Source: Acidobacteriota bacterium
Lineage (GTDB): Bacteria > Acidobacteriota > Terriglobia > Bryobacterales > Bryobacteraceae
Direction of reading: 5' to 3'
NCBI GenBank assembly: GCA_025354525.1
Contig: JANXMS010000258.1
Span: 1-42,084, forward strand
DNA: 42,084 bases
A program made the translations under genes and the position numbers. Below the pieces are notes generated by a model. That model had not been told where the DNA came from and searched no databases. It saw only the letters and a list, made by a program, of their open reading frames with translations. Shown one piece after another: positions 32,853-42,084 of the stretch (the stretch's first letter is position 1; each line of letters opens with the position of its first letter).

Positions 32853-33778
32853 ATGGCGCACTCCGGAGAGCGGCGGTTCACTCGATATGCGCTGGGAGCG
32901 AGAGCGGTGAGGGTATCGCCGGAATTCTGCAGCGACTCGGAATGGCCGACAAAGAGGTAACCCGAGGGGGCGAGGTTTTTTGTAAGCTTACGGGCGACCT
33001 CTGTTTGCGTTTCGCGGTTGAAATAGATCAACACATTGCGGCAGAAGATGATGTGGAAAGGATGCGGGAGGCCGTAGTCGGCGTCCATGAGATTCAGTTG
33101 GCCGAACTGAACGCGGGCGCGCAGTTCCGGGGCGATCCGGAAGGGAGCGGGGGCGGTGCTGGAGCGAGCGCGCAGCAGGTAGGCGCGGCGCCAGGAGTCT
33201 TCGAGGGGCGCGATGGCCAGCTCGTCGTAGGTGGCCGCGCGAGCCTGGGCGAGGACGCGAGTAGAGATATCGGTGCCGAGGATCGTGAAGTCGAACGACC
33301 GTTGGGCGCGGCCCCATTGCGCCAGGACCATGGCGAGGGTGTAAGGTTCTTCGCCGGTCGATGCAGCGGCGCTCCAAACGCGCAAGGGAGTGCGACGACC
33401 GATGCCGTCCGCGTAGAGAGCGGGTAAGACCGTGCGTTCGAGAAGGGCAAAATGAGCCGGTTCGCGAAGAAAATCGGTTTTGTTTGTGGTCAGGGCATCC
33501 GTCAGGGGAACTAGTTCGGAGGCTTGGCGAGCCGGATCGAACAAGAGGCGCCAATAGTCGTCAAACGAGGAAAGGCCGAGTTGGAGCAGCCGTTTCCGCA
33601 GTCGGGCTTCGACCATCGTACGCTTGCTGTCGGGCAACTGGATCCCACAGCGATCTTCGATGAGTGTTCGGAGACGAGCGAAGTCAACAAGGGCAATGGG
33701 TAACAGTTCGGGGCTGAGGGCGGGCTCAGTGGATGCGGCCAACCAAGCGGGAGCGGGGCGAGCAAGCGTGGGTGCCAT
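32849..33778 (-). CDS. cheR: chemoreceptor methyltransferase CheR
   Basis: CheR methylates receptor glutamates with SAM. The 309-residue protein has the N-terminal helical domain (LRTLIEDRCGIQLPDSKRTM, TTNKTDFLREPAHF at 97-110) and the catalytic domain with the SAM-binding ASTGEEPYTLAM (139-150), LGTDIS and CRNVLIYF motifs. An N-terminal ~28-residue Pro/Ala extension is unusual but in frame with a normal ATG. It lies 7 bp downstream of cheW; no CheR-binding pentapeptide is seen on the receptor. Confidence 0.94.
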   Translation of the reverse strand: MAPTLARPAPAWLAASTEPALSPELLPIALVDFARLRTLIEDRCGIQLPDSKRTMVEARLRKRLLQLGLSSFDDYWRLLFDPARQASELVPLTDALTTNKTDFLREPAHFALLERTVLPALYADGIGRRTPLRVWSAAASTGEEPYTLAMVLAQWGRAQRSFDFTILGTDISTRVLAQARAATYDELAIAPLEDSWRRAYLLRARSSTAPAPFRIAPELRARVQFGQLNLMDADYGLPHPFHIIFCRNVLIYFNRETQTEVARKLTKNLAPSGYLFVGHSESLQNSGDTLTALAPSAYRVNRRSPECAI

Positions 33779-33785
33779 GATCGAG

Positions 33786-34283
33786 CTACTTGGTGGCTTG
33801 CGCCAATTGCGAGACGTCGGTCGAGGAAAAGACCCTGTCGATGTTGAGGATCATGAGGAATCCGTTATCGCGCTGTCCCATGCCCTGGATGAAGTCGGTT
33901 CGGATGGCGGAGCCTAGTCGGGGAGGCGGCTGGATCTGTGCGGCATCGATATCGATGACCTCCTCGACGGCGTCGCAGAGGGCTCCGACGATGATGGTTT
34001 CTCTGTCCATCGAGACTTCAACGACGATGATGCAAGTGTTGACGGTGGGTTCGACGGATTCGAGGCCAAAGCCCAGGCGAAGATCGACAACGGGCACGAC
34101 GCTGCCGCGGAGGTTGATGACTCCGCGTAGGAAGTCTGGAGTGCGGGGAATCTTCGTAATGGTGGTGAAATCAAGCACCTCCCGTACCTTACTGACTTCG
34201 AGGGCAAAGACCTCGATCCCGAGTTTGAAAGTAAGGTACGGCTGGATGCCGGCCAGGGTAGCGACGGACATTGTGGTTTCCAT
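33786..34283 (-). CDS. cheW: chemotaxis coupling protein CheW
   Basis: CheW links receptors to CheA. A 165-residue SH3-like protein with the motifs [46 protein letters not shown] (seen in parts) and a [11 protein letters not shown]-terminal strand. The start is ATG 34283, which has TGGAG at 6 nt; an upstream TTG at 34295 is less likely. Most of the gene is also covered, in another frame, by the read-through end of the receptor gene upstream, but the CheW frame is clearly the coding one. Confidence 0.92.
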   Translation of the reverse strand: METTMSVATLAGIQPYLTFKLGIEVFALEVSKVREVLDFTTITKIPRTPDFLRGVINLRGSVVPVVDLRLGFGLESVEPTVNTCIIVVEVSMDRETIIVGALCDAVEEVIDIDAAQIQPPPRLGSAIRTDFIQGMGQRDNGFLMILNIDRVFSSTDVSQLAQATK

Positions 34284-37200
34284 GCGGGGCTCCAAGTAGG
34301 AATTAGGGGCGACGGCTTAGTAGCGCGTTTGTACTGCTGATCCAGGTCGTCAGGACCGGAAAGCAGATCAAGAGTGACACCGCCCTTGCGAGTCTGGGCT
34401 ACTGGTCGGGGAGCGGCGGCGGCAGGGCGGCGCAGGGGCGGCGGGGGCGGCTGGACCCGCGTTGGCCACACGTTATTAGCGGCCCGAACGGGAACCGAAC
34501 GCGCCGGTGGAGAAGGGCGGGATGTGACCGCCCGATCAAGCCGTTGAAGGGAAGATTCCACGTCGTCGTTTTCGCAGACCTGGAACTGATCGACCGAGGC
34601 GAGCATCTGTTCGGCCTGCGACGAGAGCTCCTCGCTGGTTGCGGCCATCTCCTCCGAACCGCTGGCGTTTTGCTGAATGACGGACTGGAGTTGCTGGAGC
34701 GCCGAATTGATCTGTTCCGCCCCGGCTTGCTGTTCGGCGCTGGCGGCAGAGATCTCCTGGACGAGGGAGGCGGTCTTTTCGATGTTGGGTACGAGGCGTT
34801 CGAGCATTTCGCCGGCACGCTCGGCGACTTTGACAGTGGAGGCCGAGAGCTGGTTGATTTCGTTGGCTGCTTTTTGGCTCCGTTCGGCCAGCTTGCGGAC
34901 TTCTGCCGCCACCACCGCGAAGCCCTTGCCATGTTCGCCGGCGCGAGCGGCTTCAATCGCCGCGTTGAGCGCGAGCATGTTGGTCTGGCGGGCGATCTCT
35001 TCAATGATGGAGATTTTGCTGGCGATCTCCTTCATCGCGTTGACGGCGTCGCTGACCGAGCGGCCGCTGTCCTTGGCATCGGAAGCCGATTGCACAGCGA
35101 TTTTTTCGGTCTGCTCGGCGTTGGCGGCATTCTGCCTGATGTTGGAGACCATCTGCTCCATCGAAGACGATGCTTGCTCTGCCGCGGCGGACTGTTCGCT
35201 AGCCCCCTCCGACAGTTGGGTGGTGGCAGTGGAGAGCGCCACGCTTCCGGAGGCGACCTCTCCGGCGGCGGTTTTAATCTGTCCGATGGTACTCGTGAGC
35301 GAGGCGACCATCTGGGCGAGCGACTTCATGAGCTGATCGCGTTCTGAACGGGGCACTATTTCGACGGTGAGATTGCCTTGCGCTACGGCATCGGCGGAGT
35401 GACTGACTTTGTGCATCGACTCGATCAGCGCATTCAGGTTGTTGCGAAGCGTGTCGAAGTCGCCTTGGTACGTTTGCGTAATGACCGGTGGGATGTCGCC
35501 GACACTGATTCGCTCGACGTAGGCAGCGGCGGTGTCAAGGGGTCCGATGACGGCATCAAGGGCCCGATTGACGCCATCCACCACTTGGCGGAAGTCGCCA
35601 TGGTGCACCGAGGAGTCGGCGCGTACTTTGAGTTCTCCGGCGACGGCGGCCGTAGCCAGGCGAGCGGTGTCAGCCACCAGACCCTGAATGGCCGCCGAGG
35701 TCGTGGCGAGGCCTGTATTGAGTTTGGCGAAGTTCGCGGCTACGGCTTGCGTGTCTTCGTCGGAGGCGGTGATGGAGGCATCGATGTCCTGGAGGTTGCC
35801 AGCCGCCATGCGGTCCAGGTTGACGACGAGGCGGGCCACTTCGCGTTCCTGAAACGCGGCTTCACGGCGGGCCCGTTCTTCCGCGGCGACTCGTTCTATC
35901 GTCCGAGAGACAAGGCGGCCGACGTTGCGAAGCGCTTCGAGCCGTTCGGGACTGGGCGTGATGGTCATCGTCACGAAGAAGTCAAGCGTGCCGAGGACGT
36001 TGCCTTGCACAACGAGCGGAAAGGCAACGCCACTTTTGACGCCGAGGCGGACGGCCGCATCGCGGCGGGGGCAGTCGGTCACCGTGCCGAGATCTTCGAC
36101 AAAGATGAGGTCACGAGCCCGCCAGGCGCGGCCGTTAACGCCCTCTCCTTCGCGGAAACGGGCCTCGGCGGAAACACGACGGAACTCCTCGTTAACGGTG
36201 CCAGAATCCTGACCAAAACGGAGCGTCTGCGAAGCGGGATCGACTTGCCAATAGGAGCCATAGGCCCAACCGAAGGCGTCGCGGACGATCTCGAGCGCGG
36301 TTCCGATGGCATGGGAAACGGTCCCAGCGCGACCCATCGCTTCGAGGACCCGATTCAGGGCCGCGGTGTCGCGGGCGGAATCGGCCTGCAGAGCGGCGTC
36401 GCGAATCCGTTCAAAGGCGGCGGAGACCAGTTGGCCGACACTGCGCAGGGCGTTCAGGCGTTCGGCGCTGGGGTCGAGAGTTTCCAGGCTGAAGAAGTCC
36501 ATGGTGCCAGCTACTTCGCCACCGATGAGAATCGGGAAGCAGACACCGGATTTGACCCCGGCTCGTTGCGCCGATTCGCGGCGAACACAATCGGTTAGTT
36601 CACTCAGGTCTTTGACGAAGTAAAGATCTCTGGACCGCCACGTGCGACCGGACAAGCCTTCTCCTTCGGCGAAGCGAGCGCGTTGGGTGACCCGGCGGAA
36701 CTCCTCGGTGACGGAGCCGGACTCGGTGCTGAATGCCAGATTGTTTTCCTTGCGATCCAACGTCCAGTAGGAACCATAGGCCCAGCCAAACGCGGCGCGG
36801 ACGGTTTCGAGGGCAATGCGGGCGGCCTCTTCTTCTGATTGCGCGTTGCCGACGGCGGTCAGGACGCGGTTGACGGCATCGGAATCTTTGGCGGCGTCGC
36901 GCTGGCGCTGCGTTTCGCGGATCCGGGCGATCGCAGACGAGACGAGCCGACCGACGCTGCGGAGCGCGTCGAGACGGTCAGCGCTGGGCGAGAGAGTTTC
37001 GAGGGCGAAGAAGTCCATGGTGGCGACGACTTGGCCGTCGACTTCAATCGGAAAACAGAGCCCGGATTTGACCCCGGCCCGTTGGGCCGCCGGAGCGCGG
37101 ACACAGTCCTTAACCTCGGCCAGATCAGCGACAAATACGAGTTCGCGGCGAGCCCAACTGCGACCGCTTAACCCGACACCTTCGGCGAAGCGGGCTTGCT

Positions 37201-38161
37201 GAGTGATCCGGCGGAACTCCTCGTTAACCGAGCCGGCTTCGACGGAGAAACGAAGGGCGCGGTCTTGGGAGTCAACGACCCAGTAAGAAGCATACGCCCA
37301 ACCGAAGGCATCCTTCACGGTGGTCAACGCCGCTAGTGCGGCGGCGGCTTCGGTAGTGGCGCTTCCAACCGATTCAAGAACCTGACTGACGGCGCGAGAG
37401 TCGGCAGCCGCCTGCGCGGCGAGAATGCTTTGGTCCATGCGCTCGAGAGCGGCCGAAACCAACCGACCGACGAGCCGCAACGAGCTCAAACGGTTAGGGC
37501 TAGGAGTCAGCGATTCAAGCGAGAAGAAATCCATTGTGCCGCGGACTTGGCCGCCCACAACGACAGGAAAGCAAACCCCGGCCTTCACGCCAGCCAACGT
37601 GGCGACCGGAGCCCGAACGCAGTCCCGAACATCGCCCAGATTGGGGACGAAAACAAGATCGCGCTGCTTCCAGGCGCGACCACTGAGGCCTACGCCTTCT
37701 TTAAAGCGGGCTTCCTGCGTCACCCGGGCGAATTGCTCATTCACAGCACCCGACTCAATGGCGAAGACGAGAGATTGGCTGGTCGAATCGATCACCCAAA
37801 ACGATCCGTAGGCCCAGCCAAAGGCCGAACGGACCGTGTCGAGCGCCAAACGGGCGGCTTCGAGCGGAGTGGTGGCATTGGCGATCTCAGCGACCACCTG
37901 AGCGACGGCACGGGCGTCGGCGAGTTCCTCGGAGAGAACGACCGCATTCAGTTCGGTCGTCTGGCGACACCCCTTGGCTTGAGCAGCGAGATGATCGAGG
38001 AGCTCGTTGACGGCACCGGCAACCTTTAGATCAGCGGCGGCCAAGCCATCTAGCGAGAGACGACCGGAGAGGTCGTCTCCAACCAATTGAAGCTGGATTT
38101 CCCGGACTCTATCCAGGAAAAGCGACGGCGTCGCACGAGGACTCTTTACCGCAGATTTCAT
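33914..38161 (-). CDS. cytoplasmic chemoreceptor with four tandem GAF domains
   Basis: A chemoreceptor without membrane segments. After a short N-terminal region come four GAF domains of about 171 residues each (about 75-240, 245-410, 415-580, 590-755), each starting VGS/VLE-type helix and FGWAYGSYW. Domains 1-3 carry a D-C-V-R and a later V/L-C-F-P cysteine; domain 4 has DCPR but VAFP. Two HAMP-like segments follow ([32 protein letters not shown]), then a long coiled coil with the canonical tip [22 protein letters not shown] (in parts) and [17 protein letters not shown] near 1057-1085. It would sense a soluble ligand or redox state and control CheA. The natural end is expected at about residue 1281; the frame as written reads through to 33914, giving 1415 residues, the last ~130 of which are nonsense over cheW. 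Confidence 0.88.
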   Translation of the reverse strand: MKSAVKSPRATPSLFLDRVREIQLQLVGDDLSGRLSLDGLAAADLKVAGAVNELLDHLAAQAKGCRQTTELNAVVLSEELADARAVAQVVAEIANATTPLEAARLALDTVRSAFGWAYGSFWVIDSTSQSLVFAIESGAVNEQFARVTQEARFKEGVGLSGRAWKQRDLVFVPNLGDVRDCVRAPVATLAGVKAGVCFPVVVGGQVRGTMDFFSLESLTPSPNRLSSLRLVGRLVSAALERMDQSILAAQAAADSRAVSQVLESVGSATTEAAAALAALTTVKDAFGWAYASYWVVDSQDRALRFSVEAGSVNEEFRRITQQARFAEGVGLSGRSWARRELVFVADLAEVKDCVRAPAAQRAGVKSGLCFPIEVDGQVVATMDFFALETLSPSADRLDALRSVGRLVSSAIARIRETQRQRDAAKDSDAVNRVLTAVGNAQSEEEAARIALETVRAAFGWAYGSYWTLDRKENNLAFSTESGSVTEEFRRVTQRARFAEGEGLSGRTWRSRDLYFVKDLSELTDCVRRESAQRAGVKSGVCFPILIGGEVAGTMDFFSLETLDPSAERLNALRSVGQLVSAAFERIRDAALQADSARDTAALNRVLEAMGRAGTVSHAIGTALEIVRDAFGWAYGSYWQVDPASQTLRFGQDSGTVNEEFRRVSAEARFREGEGVNGRAWRARDLIFVEDLGTVTDCPRRDAAVRLGVKSGVAFPLVVQGNVLGTLDFFVTMTITPSPERLEALRNVGRLVSRTIERVAAEERARREAAFQEREVARLVVNLDRMAAGNLQDIDASITASDEDTQAVAANFAKLNTGLATTSAAIQGLVADTARLATAAVAGELKVRADSSVHHGDFRQVVDGVNRALDAVIGPLDTAAAYVERISVGDIPPVITQTYQGDFDTLRNNLNALIESMHKVSHSADAVAQGNLTVEIVPRSERDQLMKSLAQMVASLTSTIGQIKTAAGEVASGSVALSTATTQLSEGASEQSAAAEQASSSMEQMVSNIRQNAANAEQTEKIAVQSASDAKDSGRSVSDAVNAMKEIASKISIIEEIARQTNMLALNAAIEAARAGEHGKGFAVVAAEVRKLAERSQKAANEINQLSASTVKVAERAGEMLERLVPNIEKTASLVQEISAASAEQQAGAEQINSALQQLQSVIQQNASGSEEMAATSEELSSQAEQMLASVDQFQVCENDDVESSLQRLDRAVTSRPSPPARSVPVRAANNVWPTRVQPPPPPLRRPAAAAPRPVAQTRKGGVTLDLLSGPDDLDQQYKRATKPSPLIPTWSPAWKPQCPSLPWPASSRTLLSNSGSRSLPSKSVRYGRCLISPPLRRFPALQTSYAESSTSAAASCPLSIFAWALASNPSNPPSTLASSSLKSRWTEKPSSSEPSATPSRRSSISMPHRSSRLPD

Positions 38162-38164
38162 AAA

Positions 38165-38201
38165 AACTCTCCCAGGTGGAGAGTTGCTGAAGGAACTCTC
38201 C
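38165..38201 (-). promoter_or_regulatory. leader with competing hairpins over the receptor ribosome site
   Basis: On the minus strand, GGAGAGTT (38201-38194), AACTCTCC (38185-38178) and GGAGAGTT (38172-38165) occur in order, with loops of 8 and 5 nt. The middle arm can pair perfectly with either outer arm. The downstream outer arm contains the Shine-Dalgarno GGAGAG, followed by TTTTT and the ATG at 38161. Pairing with it would hide the ribosome site, and also makes a terminator-like stem plus U-run; pairing with the upstream arm would free it. Confidence 0.6.
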
Positions 38202-38215
38202 GATGCCTAAAAGAC

Positions 38216-38242
38216 TCATCGGGAGAATATATGCAATTTTTA
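38216..38242 (-). promoter_or_regulatory. sigma-28-like promoter of the chemotaxis operon
   Basis: On the minus strand TAAAAATT (38242-38235), 11 bp, CCCGATGA (38223-38216): 12 of 16 matches to the flagellar/chemotaxis consensus TAAAGTTT-N11-GCCGATAA with exact spacing. Transcription would start near 38208, so the leader begins just before the first GGAGAGTT arm, about 47 nt before the receptor ATG. Confidence 0.55.
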
Positions 38243-38411
38243 GAACATTTCAGCGCCGATGAATTGTGGGGCCGTTTTTTGAACCAGTTGAAGGGATCTG
38301 GAGCCAAACCGAACGAATCGGCGTAAGCCGCGGTAGACCTCCCGGTAGCTGAAGCAGCGAGGTAACTGACGATTTTTTAAGGGCCCATCGACGGCGTCGA
38401 GGCCGGAGAAT

Positions 38412-41400
38412 CTACCAGTAAACCTTCAGGCCGACTTGCATTTGGCGCGGGTCGTTGGCTTGGTTCTGGACCTGGCCGAAGGTACCGGCGTTGAGGTTGG
38501 TCGAACCGGTGCCAAAGATCGTGCGGTTGAAGATATTGAACGCTTCGCCGCGGAGATCGATGCGGAGGCGTTCGGTCACGTTGAACGTTTTCGCGAGGCT
38601 GACGTTCTCCGACATGTTGGCGAACGACCGGAGGTTGGGGTTGAAACGGGTGGCGTTGCCAAACGCGGCCGTCGGCTGAGCCGGGAACTGGTTGGCCGGC
38701 TTCAGGAAGCGGTCTACGTTCGGGTCGAACTTATCGCCGGCAATCGGAGCGCGCCAGTTGTCATAGCTATCGATGAACGGTCGGGTTTGGCCGTTAAAGA
38801 TCGGCAAGGGGTTATTGCGCTGCAAGGCGATGGGGAGACCGCTGGCGTAAGACTGAATGGCCGCGATGCGCCAGCCGCCGATCGCCTGATTCAGGAAGCC
38901 ACCGGTGAACCACTTGCGGCCTTTGCCGAAGGGAAGTTCGTAGATGGTGGAGAACTTAAGCGAGTGGGTTTGGTCGTTCTGGCCGATCGACTTTTCCAGG
39001 CGACGGTTATAGTGATCCTGCGAGGCGGCACCGTTGGCGAAGTACGTATCGGAGTCGGTAAGAAGCTTCGAGAAGACGTAGTTCCAATTGAAGGTGAGGC
39101 CGCCAGACATGCGACGGTCTGCTTTCAGGATAAAAGCGTGATAGGAGGAGTGACCGGACTTGTCGCCGTTTTGTACGCCGGTGACGACATTCTGATATTG
39201 GGGATAGGGGCGCAGAGACTGGTTCACTGTGCGGAGCCGCTGGGTCAGGAAGGCTGGGTACGGGGCGGTGATGCCCGCGCTAACCGCCAGCGGGGAGGCA
39301 ATATCCGCGCGAAGGATGTTGCCAGCCTGAACGCCACCAAAGCGGGTAACGAGGTTGTCATAGATCTGGGTAGGAACCTGGTTGAAGTTGAGAAGACCGG
39401 TCTGGAGATGGGAGCCGGCGCTGCCGTTGTAGCCGACTTCCAGGACGAGGCTCGGGGAGATTTGGCGTTGAACCGTCAGCGTCCAGAAGGAGTTCTCCGG
39501 CGCGCGGGTGGCTTCCTGACCTTGCCAATAGTCGACGTTCAAGCCGTTCGAGAAGCCGGGGTCGAGCGAGGGTGGCAGGACATAACCAGGGAGGCCTTGG
39601 TCGAGGCGGAACGTGGGCTGGACGCCTTGCGAGGCGTTGTCGAACTGGTACTGGCCAATGAAACCAGCAAAGTGACCGGAACCTTGGACGGCGGTAACGC
39701 GGGAGAAACTCCGGCCGTAGCCGGAGCGGACGGTGGTTTTGGGGTCGACGGTGTAAGCGAGCCCGATGCGGGGGCCGACACCGCCGTACCAGCCGGGGAC
39801 GAGGCTGCGGGTGTTCTCGCGGCCTTGGCCGAAGCCGGCGAACCAGAGGGCGCCGGGGCGGCCGTTAGCACTGGGATTGGGGCGGTCGGGATTGAAATCG
39901 GAGTACTCGTCGGCCCCGTTAGTGGGGGGCATCGTGACGTCATAGCGAATGCCGTAATTGACGGTGAGCTTCCGGGAGATGCGGAAATCGTCCTGGGCGT
40001 AGAAGCCGTAGTAGGGGAAGCGCTGCGTCACGTTGCGGATGGTTTCCGTGCGGCCGAGGAAGGCGTCCCCGACAAGAAACGAGGCGAACGAGCTGCCACC
40101 GCTGGCGGGGAAGCTGACGTTGCCGGGAATACCAGTGCTGAGGTAGCTGAAGTCGGCGCGGCCGGCGATGTCCTGCTGGCCGAAGCCGTCAGCGTTCTGC
40201 TGCTGGAAGGCGAAGCCAAACTTGAACGTGTGAGCGCCGCGGACGTAGCTGAGATCGTCTTTCAGGCCCCAGCCGGGCTGGTTGGTGCCGTTGTAAGAAG
40301 CGCTGCCCCATCCGGAGAATTCCGTGAAGTTGATGGTGGGGAAGTTTTGGTTACAGTCGACGACGTTCTTGATACAAACCTTGTCCTTCCAATTTTTATC
40401 GACGTTGGCGGAAAAGCTGTTCTTTGTAAAGGTGTTCTTGGCAAACGAGAGGTGATTGACCATGTGCGACGAGATGGTCCAATCGTGAGTGAGGCGGTAG
40501 GCCTCGGTGTCCCAAGCCTGGAGCTGTCCGCTCCAGAGGGGCTGGGGCAGGCCGGGGGCGCCGGAGGGGCCGGGTTTGCGACGGAATTCGGTGGTATTCC
40601 ACAGGAAGCTGACACGGTGGTTCGAACCGAAGAGCTGGTCGCCTTTGACGGACCACTTATCGGTGGGGGTGATTTCGGTGCCACCGGTGACGATATAGTT
40701 TTGACGGACGTAGCCGGAGGTGCCGGGGGCAGAGCCACGGTTCGGGGCGACGGCGGCACCAAAAGTGGCGATGGAATTGGCGGTGGGGGAGATGCGGTTG
40801 GCGGGAATCTGATTATTAGGAAAGACGTCGCGGATGGAGCCGGTCCCGGCGGGGTTGGAGCGAGTGGTGCTGGGATCGTAGATCGGAACGGGACGGTTGC
40901 TCTGGTCAACCCAATTGCGAAAATCGCCGCGGTACATTTCGGGGGTAGGAACTGAAAGTACCGTGTCGTTGGCCCCGACGCGGTTCCGGAAGCCTTCAAA
41001 GGCGGCGAAAAAGAAAGTTTTGTTGCGACCGTCGTAGAATTTGGGGATGCGGAGCGGGCCAGAGAAAGTGCCGCCGAAGTCGTTCTGACGGTAGACGCTT
41101 CGCTTGGCGGGGAAGAAGCCACGGGCGTCCATGGCGTCGTTGCGGAGAAAGTTGTAGACGGTCCCGTGGATGTCGTTGGTGCCGGACTTGGAGGCGAAGC
41201 TCATGACGCCACCGCCGGCTTGGCCATACTCGGCTTTGAAGCCGTTCGTATCGACCGAAAATTCGGTTAGACCTTCAACGGAAGGCGTGTTGAGGGCAGC
41301 TTCGGCGGTGTCGCCGGAGCGATTGGTGCCGACGCTGTGACCATCAAGGGTGGCGTCCCAAGCGGCGGCCTGGCCTCCGCCGAGCGAGAGGCGCTGGCCA

Positions 41401-41891
41401 TCTCCACGAGCTTCGGCGGCGACAGCGACAAGGTTGAACGGGCTGCGCATGGCACCGCCGACGACCAAGGGTAACTCGTCGACCAGCTTGTTCTGCACTT
41501 GCGTCGAGACCTTAGCGTTGTCGGTTTGGATGGCGGCGGCAGAGGCGATGACCTCAATCTGTTCGGAGACTTGACCGAGCTGAAGTTGGAGTTCGAGGCG
41601 GACGGAAGACGAGGCGGCGACGACTACGTTTTGTTGGACGTAGCGTTTGAAGCCGGCCGCGGTGACTGTAATGCGGTAAGTTCCCGGGAGGAGGTTCGGG
41701 GCGGTGAATTCTCCGGTGGCGGTGGAGGTGGCTTTGAAGGACGCGTTAGTGTCGCGGTTGACAATATAAACCTCGACGGCAGGTACGGCGGCTCCGGATT
41801 GATCCGTGAGAGTGCCAGCGATGAGCCCGCGTTCACTTTGAGCGAAGGTGGCGGCGGTAAGGGCGAGGGCAAGGAACAGACCTTTCAGCAT
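38412..41891 (-). CDS. Oar-like TonB-dependent receptor
   Basis: An 1159-residue outer-membrane protein. The signal peptide (1-17, ALALTAATFAQS) is followed by a carboxypeptidase-regulatory (CarboxypepD_reg) domain at about 22-105 (GLIAGTLTDQSGAAVPAVEV, GTYRITVTAAGF), a plug region (ELPLVVGGAMRSP; FSVDTNGFKAEYGQAGGGVM) and a long beta-barrel ending LKVYW with a terminal aromatic. This is the receptor type massively expanded in Acidobacteriota and Myxococcota (Oar). The substrate is unknown. It is transcribed away from a probable short upstream gene end and shows no SusD partner. The 3' end is 250 bp from the chemotaxis operon promoter. Confidence 0.93.
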   Translation of the reverse strand: MLKGLFLALALTAATFAQSERGLIAGTLTDQSGAAVPAVEVYIVNRDTNASFKATSTATGEFTAPNLLPGTYRITVTAAGFKRYVQQNVVVAASSSVRLELQLQLGQVSEQIEVIASAAAIQTDNAKVSTQVQNKLVDELPLVVGGAMRSPFNLVAVAAEARGDGQRLSLGGGQAAAWDATLDGHSVGTNRSGDTAEAALNTPSVEGLTEFSVDTNGFKAEYGQAGGGVMSFASKSGTNDIHGTVYNFLRNDAMDARGFFPAKRSVYRQNDFGGTFSGPLRIPKFYDGRNKTFFFAAFEGFRNRVGANDTVLSVPTPEMYRGDFRNWVDQSNRPVPIYDPSTTRSNPAGTGSIRDVFPNNQIPANRISPTANSIATFGAAVAPNRGSAPGTSGYVRQNYIVTGGTEITPTDKWSVKGDQLFGSNHRVSFLWNTTEFRRKPGPSGAPGLPQPLWSGQLQAWDTEAYRLTHDWTISSHMVNHLSFAKNTFTKNSFSANVDKNWKDKVCIKNVVDCNQNFPTINFTEFSGWGSASYNGTNQPGWGLKDDLSYVRGAHTFKFGFAFQQQNADGFGQQDIAGRADFSYLSTGIPGNVSFPASGGSSFASFLVGDAFLGRTETIRNVTQRFPYYGFYAQDDFRISRKLTVNYGIRYDVTMPPTNGADEYSDFNPDRPNPSANGRPGALWFAGFGQGRENTRSLVPGWYGGVGPRIGLAYTVDPKTTVRSGYGRSFSRVTAVQGSGHFAGFIGQYQFDNASQGVQPTFRLDQGLPGYVLPPSLDPGFSNGLNVDYWQGQEATRAPENSFWTLTVQRQISPSLVLEVGYNGSAGSHLQTGLLNFNQVPTQIYDNLVTRFGGVQAGNILRADIASPLAVSAGITAPYPAFLTQRLRTVNQSLRPYPQYQNVVTGVQNGDKSGHSSYHAFILKADRRMSGGLTFNWNYVFSKLLTDSDTYFANGAASQDHYNRRLEKSIGQNDQTHSLKFSTIYELPFGKGRKWFTGGFLNQAIGGWRIAAIQSYASGLPIALQRNNPLPIFNGQTRPFIDSYDNWRAPIAGDKFDPNVDRFLKPANQFPAQPTAAFGNATRFNPNLRSFANMSENVSLAKTFNVTERLRIDLRGEAFNIFNRTIFGTGSTNLNAGTFGQVQNQANDPRQMQVGLKVYW

Positions 41892-41938
41892 AGTGACGAG
41901 ACTCTATCGACTTTTCAGCCGAATTGCAATAGGTCCTC

Positions 41939-42084
41939 TTACTCCCTGATCGTTCGATAAGCGGTTCGTAGGATTTCGATTTTGGGCAGTTTAGTGCGTA
42001 GGAGGGCCGGTGGAATTGGTTCGGGTTGAGGCGGGTGCCAAAGAAGAGGGACGATTTGCTTGCACCCGGCGGGTGTGGACTGGG
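41939..42084 (-). CDS. possible C-terminal end of an upstream gene (partial)
   Basis: One minus-strand frame is open from the window edge to a TAA at 41939-41941 and reads PAGCKQIVPLLWHPPQPEPI, then PPALLRTKLPKIEILRTAYR and TIRE. The composition looks like a plausible protein end, but a second frame is also open here, so the call is weak. It would stop 48 bp before the receptor start. Confidence 0.25.
   Translation of the reverse strand, partial: QSTPAGCKQIVPLLWHPPQPEPIPPALLRTKLPKIEILRTAYRTIRE

Noticed and set aside
38231-38326. A 31-residue plus-strand frame (MQFLEHFSADELWGRFLNQL...) with a GGGAG upstream
   Set aside because: It lies across the sigma-28-like promoter of the opposite-strand operon and resembles no family; the GGGAG is better explained as part of the promoter -10 complement.
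38366-38400. Hairpin and T-run near the receptor 3' end as a terminator
   Set aside because: The T-run is on the wrong side for the minus-strand gene: it precedes the stem on the plus strand.
1-42084. CRISPR array, rRNA, tRNA or insertion sequence
   Set aside because: No regularly spaced repeats, no clover-leaf or rRNA-like sequence and no transposase reading frame were seen in the window.

Overview
The window is GC-rich chromosomal DNA, most likely from an Acidobacteriota of the Bryobacterales/Solibacterales type. This is inferred from gene content: a VWFA-related Acidobacterial-type protein, an Oar-like TonB receptor with an N-terminal carboxypeptidase-regulatory domain, a paired DUF1501 and DUF1549/DUF1553 cytochrome-like module, and two secreted sulfatases. 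Genes are very tightly packed. Many start codons overlap the previous stop as ATGA, and several divergent pairs are separated by only 14-25 bp.

Layout. (1) 1-7.7 kb: a poorly coding left edge with a 55-bp direct repeat; an exported amidohydrolase and galE (minus); a divergent ThDP-dependent enzyme (plus); a decayed tandem duplication carrying methyltransferase pseudogenes (4.4-5.45 kb); then a membrane glycosyltransferase and galU (minus). (2) 7.7-9.5 kb: an RluA/RluD-type pseudouridine synthase coupled to a VWFA protein (plus). (3) 9.5-16.2 kb: a six-gene overlapping minus-strand operon, thiL - O-methyltransferase - exported hypothetical - DUF4380-like - sulfatase - sulfatase. (4) 16.2-17.55 kb: a secreted RNase T2 and a small conserved hypothetical gene. 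(5) 17.7-22.5 kb: an accessory island, visibly more A+T-rich, with three genes joined by ATGA overlaps: a LexA-type repressor, an Eco57I-type DNA methyltransferase and a PD-(D/E)xK nuclease-like protein. It is preceded by a near-perfect SOS box lying inside a recognisable promoter. (6) 22.5-26.4 kb: the DUF1501 and DUF1549/1553 pair. (7) 26.5-38.2 kb: chemotaxis. A soluble MCP-like coiled-coil protein (plus) faces a minus-strand operon MCP - cheW - cheR - cheD - cheB - STAS - cheY - cheA. Both units have sigma-28-like promoter sequences. (8) 38.4-41.9 kb: a large TonB-dependent receptor.

The best candidate for an undescribed system is the LexA - methyltransferase - nuclease cassette, which looks like a restriction-modification or defence module under SOS control. 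Its left edge abuts the orphan C-terminal end of another gene, consistent with insertion. Other notable points are: the chemoreceptor leader, where two identical arms compete for one anti-Shine-Dalgarno strand; a chemoreceptor with four tandem GAF domains carrying paired cysteines; an apparent 2-nt slip that destroys that receptor's stop codon and makes it read 382 bp into cheW; and the three-copy decaying duplication downstream of the ThDP enzyme.
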